Below are positions 33,374-39,984 of a stretch of 39,984 nt of DNA, one piece after another. Under the pieces are notes generated by a model, which did no database searches, had not been told where the DNA came from, and saw only the letters and a program-made list of their open reading frames with translations. A program made the translations under genes and the position numbers. This DNA is from Acholeplasmatales bacterium (lineage in GTDB: Bacteria; Bacillota_I; Bacilli_A; Acholeplasmatales; Acholeplasmataceae). Location of the stretch: assembly GCA_031284605.1 (NCBI GenBank), contig JAITXV010000033.1, forward strand, positions 1 through 39,984, written 5' to 3'. Each line of letters opens with the position of its first letter. The stretch's first letter is position 1.

Positions 33374-35614
33374 ATGATAAATAATCCATGGGAAAGTTTT
33401 AAAAATGGTAAATGGAATAAAGAAATAGATGTAGAAGATTTTATTAATAAAAATTATATTGGATACGATGGTGATGAAAGTTTTTTAGAAGGAGCAGCGT
33501 ATACAACTGAAACTTTACAAAAAAATCTTGAAACGTATTTAGATATTGAAAGAAAAAAGGGGGTTGTAAGTTTAGACTCAACTGTTGTTAGTGGGATTTT
33601 ATCACACGGAGTTGGATACCTAAACTCAAGCCTTGAAAAAATTGTGGGATTACAAACTAATGTACCGCTAAAGAGAGGTTTTTTTCCTGAAGGTGGGATT
33701 AGAGTAGCTACTAAAGCTTGTGAAAGTTATGGATATGATGTACCATCGGATATAAAAGAATTATATACTAATGTTAGAAAGACTCATAATCACGGAGTGT
33801 TTGATGCATACACAGATGAAATAATGAAAGCAAGACATACTCACTTATTATTAGGATTACCAGATTCATATAATAGAGGAAGAAGAATTGGTGATTATAG
33901 AAGAGTAGCATTATATGGTGTTGATAAATTAATTGAAGAAAAAAGAAAAGATAAAAACCTAATTGTTAATATATTTGATGATGAAACAATTAGATTAAGA
34001 GAAGAATTACAAGAACAAATAAGAGCTTTAAAGGAATTAAAAGCTTTAGCTGAATTATATGGGTATGATATATCTAAACCTGCTTCTAATGCTAAAGAAG
34101 CTATTCAGTGGTTATATTTTGGATATTTAGCTTCTATTAAACAACAAAATGGCGCAGCTATGAGTGTTGGAAGAATAGATAGCTTTATTGACATATATAT
34201 TTCTAGAGATATAAAAAATGAAATACTAGGTGAGAAAGAAGCTCAAGAATTAGTAGACCATTTTGTTCAAAAATTAAGAATGGTTAGATTTGCTAGAACA
34301 CCTGAATATAATAGTTTATTTTCAGGAGACCCTGTATGGGCTACTGTATCAATAGGAGGGGTTATTTCTAAAGATAAACATTTAGTAACTAAAACCACAT
34401 ATAGATTTTTAAATACTTTATATACTATGGGTACTTCACCAGAACCAAATCTAACTGTATTATGGAGTGAAAATTTACCACAAAACTTTAAAAAATACTG
34501 TGCTAAAGTTTCAATCGAAACTAGTGCTATTCAATATGAAAATGATGATTTAATTAGACCAGTACATGGTCATGATTACGGAATAGCTTGTTGTGTAAGT
34601 CCTATGGAAATTGGTAAAGAAAGCCAATATTTTGGGGCTAGAGCTAATTTACCAAAATGCTTATTATATGCTATAAATGATGGTAAAGATGAAATAACGG
34701 GTGAACAAATAACTCCTTCATTTAATAATAATATTTCTTATGTTGATATTAATAACAATCTAATATATGAGGTAGTATTAGATTCTTTTAAAAAACAAAT
34801 GGCATATTTAGCTAAAATATATGTAGAAGCTTTGAATATTATCCATTATATGCATGATAAATATAGTTATGAAAAAATTCAAATGGCATTAGTAGATACT
34901 CATATCAAAACATTCTTCGCTACAGGGTTAGCAGGGATTAGTATAGTAGCAGATAGTTTGTCAGCTATTAAATTTGCGAAAGTAACTCCTATAAAAGATA
35001 CTAGAAATATTATAGTAGATTATAAAATTGATGGTGATTTTCCTAGATATGGAAATAATGATGATAGAGTAGATAGTATAATAATTGAATGCATTAGTTT
35101 CTTTATGTCATGTGTCAGACAATACAAAACATATAGAAATAGTGAACCAACTTTATCTCTTCTAACTATTACTAGTAATGTAGTATATGGAACTCATACA
35201 GGAAATACTCCTGATGGAAGAAGAGCAGGTGAACCATTCTCACCAGGAGCTAATCCAAGCCAAGGAAAAGACAACACTGGTATGTTAAATAGTTTATTAT
35301 CAACAGCTAAATTACCTTTCAAAGACTGTCAAGATGGTATTTCTAACACTTTCCAAATATTACCATCTGGTTTAGGAAAAAATCTTGATTCACAAAAAGA
35401 AAACTTGAGTAGTGTGATAAATGGTTATTTTAATAAAGGTGGATACCATTTAAATATCAATGTATTCAATAAAGAGTTATTACTTGATGCATTTGATAAT
35501 CCTGATAAATATCCAAATTTAACTATTAGAGTAAGCGGATATGCTGTTAGATTTAATAGTTTAACTGCAAATCAGAAAAAAGAAGTAATGTCTAGAACTA
35601 TACACGAAAGATAA
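33374..35614 (+). CDS. pflB: Pyruvate formate-lyase (formate acetyltransferase)
   Basis: A 746-residue glycyl radical enzyme converting pyruvate and CoA to acetyl-CoA and formate in anaerobic fermentation. The active-site pair C406-C407 lies in [11 protein letters not shown] and the radical glycine G722 in RVSGYAVRF, 25 residues from the C-terminus, exactly as in PFL. Also present: [13 protein letters not shown], the HDYGIACC context and [16 protein letters not shown] 33374 follows a GAGGTG site by 7 bases and begins [12 protein letters not shown], the usual PFL start; the upstream TTG at 33341 is not needed. The activase gene pflA is not next to it. The enzyme is oxygen-sensitive, so anaerobic growth is likely. 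Confidence 0.97.
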   Translation: MINNPWESFKNGKWNKEIDVEDFINKNYIGYDGDESFLEGAAYTTETLQKNLETYLDIERKKGVVSLDSTVVSGILSHGVGYLNSSLEKIVGLQTNVPLKRGFFPEGGIRVATKACESYGYDVPSDIKELYTNVRKTHNHGVFDAYTDEIMKARHTHLLLGLPDSYNRGRRIGDYRRVALYGVDKLIEEKRKDKNLIVNIFDDETIRLREELQEQIRALKELKALAELYGYDISKPASNAKEAIQWLYFGYLASIKQQNGAAMSVGRIDSFIDIYISRDIKNEILGEKEAQELVDHFVQKLRMVRFARTPEYNSLFSGDPVWATVSIGGVISKDKHLVTKTTYRFLNTLYTMGTSPEPNLTVLWSENLPQNFKKYCAKVSIETSAIQYENDDLIRPVHGHDYGIACCVSPMEIGKESQYFGARANLPKCLLYAINDGKDEITGEQITPSFNNNISYVDINNNLIYEVVLDSFKKQMAYLAKIYVEALNIIHYMHDKYSYEKIQMALVDTHIKTFFATGLAGISIVADSLSAIKFAKVTPIKDTRNIIVDYKIDGDFPRYGNNDDRVDSIIIECISFFMSCVRQYKTYRNSEPTLSLLTITSNVVYGTHTGNTPDGRRAGEPFSPGANPSQGKDNTGMLNSLLSTAKLPFKDCQDGISNTFQILPSGLGKNLDSQKENLSSVINGYFNKGGYHLNINVFNKELLLDAFDNPDKYPNLTIRVSGYAVRFNSLTANQKKEVMSRTIHER

Positions 35615-35626
35615 GAGAAAGCAATT

Positions 35627-36499
35627 ATGAGATTCAAAAAAGTAGATTTAAGTTTTCAAAGTTGTAATAGTGAATATAATGCTGCAGATGTAGTTATTTT
35701 TAGTGCCCCTATGGATACTACTACTAGTTTTAGACCTGGCACTAGATTTGCAGGTAATGCTGTAAGAGTAGATAGTATAGGAATAGAATGGTATAGCCCT
35801 TATAGAAATCTAAGTTTAAAAGATTTTAAAACTTGTGATATAGGAGATTTAGATTTTGGAGTAGGAAATATTAAGCTTCAATTAAGCGAAATATTCAATA
35901 CTACTAAACGAATTTTAAAAGATAATAAAACTCCTATTATGATAGGTGGAGAACATCTAGCATCATATAGTACTATAAAAGCTGTATATGAAAAATATCC
36001 AGATTTGCGTGTTATTCATTTTGATGCTCATACCGATTTAAGAGAAAGTTTTTTAGGAAATACATATAGTCATGCTACATTTATGAGACACGTTAATGAG
36101 TTTTTAGGAGATCATAAGATATACCAATTTGGAATAAGAAGTGGTGACAAAGAAGAATTTGATTGGGCAAAAGACCATATTTATCAACATAAATATGATT
36201 TAGAAACTTTAGATAGTGTTGTAGAAGAGATTAAAAACTTCCCCGTTTATATTACAATTGATTTAGATGTTCTTGACCCTGCTGTCTTTCCTGGAACTGG
36301 TACCCCAGAACCAGGTGGAATAACTTACAAAGAATTATTAAAAGCCTTTGATTTGTTTGAAAAACTTACTAATATAGTTGGTTCTGACCTAATGGAACTA
36401 TCTCCATATCTTGATGCATCTGGTGCTTCAAATATGGCTGCTATAAAAGCTCTAAGGGAAATGATACTATTAATTCAAAAGAATAAGTCAAATAAATAA
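35627..36499 (+). CDS. speB: Agmatinase-family ureohydrolase
   Basis: A 290-residue binuclear manganese enzyme of the arginase/agmatinase family, which releases urea from agmatine to give putrescine. Metal ligands are seen in GGEHLASYS (about 106), HFDAHTDLR (about 130-138) and IDLDVLDPAVFPGTGTPEPGG (about 212), plus SHATFMRH. The GTGTPEPGG block favours agmatinase or a related guanidino-hydrolase over arginase; the exact substrate is not fixed by sequence. It follows pflB by 12 bases in the same direction, so they are probably co-transcribed, though no direct metabolic link is evident. Confidence 0.9.
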   Translation: MRFKKVDLSFQSCNSEYNAADVVIFSAPMDTTTSFRPGTRFAGNAVRVDSIGIEWYSPYRNLSLKDFKTCDIGDLDFGVGNIKLQLSEIFNTTKRILKDNKTPIMIGGEHLASYSTIKAVYEKYPDLRVIHFDAHTDLRESFLGNTYSHATFMRHVNEFLGDHKIYQFGIRSGDKEEFDWAKDHIYQHKYDLETLDSVVEEIKNFPVYITIDLDVLDPAVFPGTGTPEPGGITYKELLKAFDLFEKLTNIVGSDLMELSPYLDASGASNMAAIKALREMILLIQKNKSNK

Positions 36500-36504
36500 A
36501 TTTT

Positions 36505-36514
36505 ATGATATAAT
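36505..36514 (+). promoter_or_regulatory. Extended -10 promoter for the 36565 lipoprotein
   Basis: ATGATATAAT, a perfect TATAAT with TGn, about 50 bases before the ATG; a GAGAGGT ribosome site follows. Confidence 0.65.
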
Positions 36515-36564
36515 ATTTATGTTAAATATACATATAATAACAAAAAAAGAGAGGTAAGAAAAAA

Positions 36565-37047
36565 ATGAAAAAATTAATATTAGTATTTATGGTTCTATTA
36601 ACGTCTTTGTTTATAGCTAGTTGTGGTGGGGTTAATATCGATGGTCATAGGTTTGAATGTTCAAAATCTATTTTGAATGCAGTTAAAGTTGCTGGAAAAG
36701 ATACTCCTGAGGATTTAAGTGATGATATTTATACTGTTACTTTTGATTTAACTATTAGTATCAGAGAAAATAAAACAGAATATACTGTTTATAAAAATAA
36801 ATGGGTATTTTCAGAAACTACTTTAACATTTCATATGGCTAATACAAATTTAGGAATTGCTAATTTAGATGTTGAAACTGCTTTAGTTAATGCTAATTTA
36901 GAAGGTACTACTACATTCAAGTTTGTTTATTTATGGGTAGAGTTAGGAAACAAAACAAAGGAAGAGGTTGAACAACTTCAAAAGAGCTTTAATATTAAAT
37001 ATGGCACTACAAGAATTAATTTAACTACTGGGCTTATATATAAATAA
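36565..37047 (+). CDS. Lipoprotein of unknown function, 160 residues
   Basis: The signal MKKLILVFMVLLTSL ends in lipobox FIASC (cysteine 20). The mature 140 residues start GGVNIDGHRFECSKS and contain strand-like stretches such as DIYTVTFDLTISIREN and TTLTFHMANTN, suggesting a small beta domain. I cannot assign a family. It has its own extended -10 promoter and a strong terminator (37070-37109), so it is monocistronic. The start is supported by GAGAGGT. Confidence 0.82.
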   Translation: MKKLILVFMVLLTSLFIASCGGVNIDGHRFECSKSILNAVKVAGKDTPEDLSDDIYTVTFDLTISIRENKTEYTVYKNKWVFSETTLTFHMANTNLGIANLDVETALVNANLEGTTTFKFVYLWVELGNKTKEEVEQLQKSFNIKYGTTRINLTTGLIYK

Positions 37048-37069
37048 TATTAGATAAAACAAATTTAAT

Positions 37070-37109
37070 AAAACACTCTAAAGCTATTTATATAGATTTA
37101 GAGTGTTTT
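37070..37109 (+). terminator. Rho-independent terminator after the 36565 gene
   Basis: AAAACACTCTAAA (37070-37082) and TTTAGAGTGTTTT (37097-37109) form a perfect 13-bp stem, followed by T-rich sequence. Confidence 0.88.
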
Positions 37110-37188
37110 TATTTTATTATTAACAAAAGTCCAAATAATCATTATTTCAAATTTGATTATGTAATATCTGATTTTTAGCATTAACTAA

Positions 37189-37216
37189 TTAACAAATGAT
37201 AAAAATGTGGTATCAT
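37189..37216 (+). promoter_or_regulatory. Promoter for the large right-edge gene
   Basis: TTAACA (37189-37194) and TATCAT (37211-37216) are 16 bases apart, with TGG before the -10. Transcription would start near 37223, giving a leader of about 80-90 bases. Confidence 0.5.
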
Positions 37217-37311
37217 ATAAATACTTTATAGAATAAAATTTAAATTTGTTGTACATATTTTCTTTAATAAAGAAATGAATTGTTATAAAATAAGCAACGA
37301 TGGAGCAAAAA

Positions 37312-39984
37312 GTGCAAATGGAAAAATATCTTTTAGATAAAACTGAGGAAATATTTCAAAAAAATAAGTTAATAGGAAATTATGACCTCTCAGAGGATGA
37401 CTACTCATCTTTTTTAGAAAAATGTTCATTCATTGTTAATAGTTGCATAAATAAAAATCCTTCCAATGTACCTCAAACTTATCACAAACTTATTTTTTTA
37501 GTCCTTGTCGAAATTACTAAACGCTGGAAAGACGAGGATGAATGTGACGACGAGGAAAGTGATGATAACAAATATAGCTATTGGAATTATGTCTACAAAA
37601 TTTTAAGGATTAGATCTGATTATTTTCAAAAAGCTTATAAGATGTTTGAAAATATTATTACATCTCTTGGAATGCAAAAAATTATTCCAGTTGTTGAAAA
37701 AGGAAAAAAATATTACGCTACTATAATGATGCATGCGCTTGCTCCTAAAAAAAGTATGGATGCATTTTTCGAGTTATGTCTTAATATTTACAAAAAAGAT
37801 TTAGATTTAAGTTTTACTGAAAGCGACATAGAATTTTGTGCTATAGCAGCAAAAATAACTAGCGATATCTTTTCGAAAATAAAAAGCAACAAAAACGGGG
37901 TGACTATTGGATCTAGCGTATATTCAATAAAGATAGGACTACGCGCTTTATCAATGCATAAAGATTTATCTGATTATTATATTGAATTTTTTAAACACAT
38001 ATTTATACTAATCGACAAATACTTTTGTGATGAATTAAACTCACATAAGACAAGGATTGAGCGACAACTAAGTGAATGGATAAACAAAATAACTAAGATC
38101 GATAAGAAATTCAATGATGATAAGAAAATACATATTGCTACTGTTTCTAAACAAAATATTAATGTAAAATATGCTCATTCAAAAAATGAAACTTTGATCA
38201 TTATTCCTGCTATAAGAATTGACAGTATTAATCAAAAATTATATCTAGAAATTTTTGTAGGCGATAACGAGTTTTTAGTGCATTCTCAAGAAATTCCTAC
38301 AAAGATTGGAGAAATAACTGTAACCACTAAGCAGTTGGAATTTGACCTTAATGATATTGTTAGGAAAGAAAAAGAAATAAAAATACGTGTTATTATAAAA
38401 GAAAACAATGTTGCAATATTTGATTCTAAAACAAGCAACAAATACACGCTAGATAGAGATTTTATACTTTTTGACAATAAAAGGGAAATATTTACCCAAT
38501 ACAACGATCTTAATAATTATTTTGTTTATTCACTTAAACCAGATTATTTATTACAAAAGCCTGAAAAATTTAACAGAATAAACACCAATTTATATAATAT
38601 ATACCCAAAAGATGGCGAAAAACTTTTTGGTTTAACTAAACAAATATATTTTTTTGAACACTCTAGTCCTACAAACCGTAATAACCCCAACTTTTTAGGT
38701 GGTCTAGAAAACGCAGAATGGAGATATAATGATGATATAAATTGCGAAATTTTTAGTGATCTTGTTATTCTACAAATTCCTGAAACAACTAATCCCAAAG
38801 AAATAGAACTAAATGTTGATAATAATAAAATCTTCTTAGCAAAACTAATTGCACAAACGACTGAAAATGGTTTTATGTCTTTTGATATATCAAAACTATT
38901 TTCTACTGATAAACCATGCAAATTTTCGATATTTTCATATATTAAAAATGATATTATACTGACAAAAAATATAGTTGTTTTTCATAATTTTAGTTTAAAG
39001 TTTAATAATAACTATTATTATGGAGACTGCCTCCACAATTTAATAATAGGGGGTGACGAATATAAAAAAGAAATAACTTGGACAAACGACGAAAATCAAA
39101 TTGTAACTCAATACAAAGAAGGCGAACTAATTATTAAAATTCCATATATCTGTTGGAAAATAACTGATAATGATTGGGAAAATAAACCATGCGAAAAAAT
39201 TAAGTGGTACAAAGATTATTTGAGTGCAAGCTCTATTCTAGAAATAATAAGTCCTGTGGGTTTAAGTGTCAGCAGTCTTATACTACAAACTGATTCTAAT
39301 AAAACTAACAAAGAAATTACAGAGAAAGGAAAAAAATTTGAAATAGGAAGAGTTGTTTATAATCTTAAAGATACAAAAATAGCAGAAATAAAATTTATAT
39401 ATCGTGGTATTGAAAATAGTATCATTAAGTTTGCAATGAAAGAACAGTTTGATCGATGCCCACTAGTATGTGAAAACTCAAGGGTTTATTGGAGACCACA
39501 AATAGGATATATTGGAGATAAAAAAAGTGAATTTATAGTCGAAATATTATCTAATAACAAATTGAAATTAAAAGAAAGCTTGTCCATGAATGAAAAGGAA
39601 ATTGGAGATTTTGAGGATGATTTATATAACTACAACATTTTTAAAAAATCAAATTCAATATTTAGTTCAACTCCAGAACTAATACAAAGTGATGTATTTT
39701 GTGTTGGAAATCCAAACAAATATAAATTTAAAAATAAATATTTGCAAATAAATGGGGTTTATTTATTAGCAAAAAGCGAATCAGATTTGTTTTTAAAAAA
39801 ACTATCCTCTATATATTTAATAAAAAATATAGAATACTATGAATATGAAAATCAAGATTTTTGGATAGGATCCCTATGTGTAATTTGTAAAGATGGCAAG
39901 ATAAAATATTTAGATTATCTAAAAAATGAGAAAGACATATGGGAAGTTACAAATCCTATAAGGTTAGAATTACGTGATAATAGA
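37312..39984 (+). CDS. Very large protein of unknown family, cut by the right edge
   Basis: One frame stays open for about 890 codons to the last base, so the C-terminus is missing. Three starts are possible: ATG 37300 without a ribosome site, GTG 37312 six bases after GGAG (my choice), and ATG 37318. No signal or membrane helix is visible, so it is cytosolic. Residues 1 to about 270 are helical, with TYHKLIFLVLVEITKRW, a very acidic patch (EDECDDEESDD), SDYFQKAYKMFENI and MMHALAPKKSMDAFF. After that it is mostly beta, as in series of Ig-like or sandwich modules (for example RDFILFDNKREI). CPLVC and CVIC occur near the end. Codons ending in C and rare codons (CGC, TCG, TCC) seem commoner than in neighbours, a hint of transfer. 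I do not recognise it. Confidence 0.85.
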   Translation, partial: MQMEKYLLDKTEEIFQKNKLIGNYDLSEDDYSSFLEKCSFIVNSCINKNPSNVPQTYHKLIFLVLVEITKRWKDEDECDDEESDDNKYSYWNYVYKILRIRSDYFQKAYKMFENIITSLGMQKIIPVVEKGKKYYATIMMHALAPKKSMDAFFELCLNIYKKDLDLSFTESDIEFCAIAAKITSDIFSKIKSNKNGVTIGSSVYSIKIGLRALSMHKDLSDYYIEFFKHIFILIDKYFCDELNSHKTRIERQLSEWINKITKIDKKFNDDKKIHIATVSKQNINVKYAHSKNETLIIIPAIRIDSINQKLYLEIFVGDNEFLVHSQEIPTKIGEITVTTKQLEFDLNDIVRKEKEIKIRVIIKENNVAIFDSKTSNKYTLDRDFILFDNKREIFTQYNDLNNYFVYSLKPDYLLQKPEKFNRINTNLYNIYPKDGEKLFGLTKQIYFFEHSSPTNRNNPNFLGGLENAEWRYNDDINCEIFSDLVILQIPETTNPKEIELNVDNNKIFLAKLIAQTTENGFMSFDISKLFSTDKPCKFSIFSYIKNDIILTKNIVVFHNFSLKFNNNYYYGDCLHNLIIGGDEYKKEITWTNDENQIVTQYKEGELIIKIPYICWKITDNDWENKPCEKIKWYKDYLSASSILEIISPVGLSVSSLILQTDSNKTNKEITEKGKKFEIGRVVYNLKDTKIAEIKFIYRGIENSIIKFAMKEQFDRCPLVCENSRVYWRPQIGYIGDKKSEFIVEILSNNKLKLKESLSMNEKEIGDFEDDLYNYNIFKKSNSIFSSTPELIQSDVFCVGNPNKYKFKNKYLQINGVYLLAKSESDLFLKKLSSIYLIKNIEYYEYENQDFWIGSLCVICKDGKIKYLDYLKNEKDIWEVTNPIRLELRDNR

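Noticed and set aside
38286-38921. Two minus-strand open frames of 72 and 125 codons
   Set aside because: They lie antisense inside the large plus-strand gene, lack ribosome sites and have the composition of complementary coding DNA.
1-39984. CRISPR arrays, insertion sequences, rRNA genes or riboswitches
   Set aside because: I saw no regularly spaced repeats, transposase motifs, rRNA text or recognisable aptamer cores; a covariance search could still find a weak one.

Overview
The window is about 40 kb of very AT-rich bacterial chromosome. TGA acts as a stop (for example after ispDF at 893-895 and after the tsaB-rimI fusion at 4232-4234) and tryptophan is written TGG, so this is the standard bacterial code and not the Mycoplasma code. 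Strong AGGAGG-type ribosome binding sites, YutD, PcrA, MKK-type lipoproteins with a lipobox, CcpA-type cre palindromes and an Opp system with Mollicutes-like inserted domains point to a low-GC Bacillota/Mycoplasmatota lineage, probably fermentative and host- or sediment-associated. This is inference; the species cannot be read from the sequence.

Layout. 1-5232 (+): housekeeping cluster with the end of a fused ispD-ispF, yutD, a NifU-type scaffold, pgi, then tsaE, a tsaB-rimI fusion and tsaD (tRNA t6A synthesis). 5347-12155 (+): a large membrane-anchored protein of unknown function, glnS, pcrA and a second, unusually small UvrD-type helicase. 12173-13519 (+): tRNA-Ser(CGA) and two small membrane proteins, the second with no ordinary start codon. 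13520-14140: no intact gene, but probable decayed coding sequence on the minus strand. 14141-14863 (+): a lipoprotein, closed by a bidirectional terminator.

14976-30714 (-): the most distinctive part. Transcription runs right to left: two tandem secreted M6-type metalloprotease lipoproteins (one with an intact zinc site, one with it destroyed), a small membrane protein, then oppA, oppB, oppC, oppD, oppF, a DUF3899-like membrane protein and a lipoprotein. Together these look like a system that digests extracellular protein and imports the peptides. A perfect cre palindrome lies upstream of oppA and a one-mismatch version upstream of the protease pair, suggesting shared CcpA control. The Opp proteins are far larger than usual: two Ig-like domains on OppA, a roughly 350-residue external insertion in OppC, a coiled-coil insertion in OppF, and an insertion carrying two membrane helices inside the OppD ATPase.

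31333-33268 (-): tRNA-Glu(TTC), a ferredoxin-fused aldo/keto reductase and an unknown protein. 33374-37047 (+): pyruvate formate-lyase, an agmatinase-family ureohydrolase and a lipoprotein. From 37300 to the right edge (+) runs a single open frame of about 890 codons that continues out of the window; it matches no family I can name with confidence and may open an accessory region.

Most promoters I can place share an extended -10 of the form ATGnTATAAT with a poor -35.
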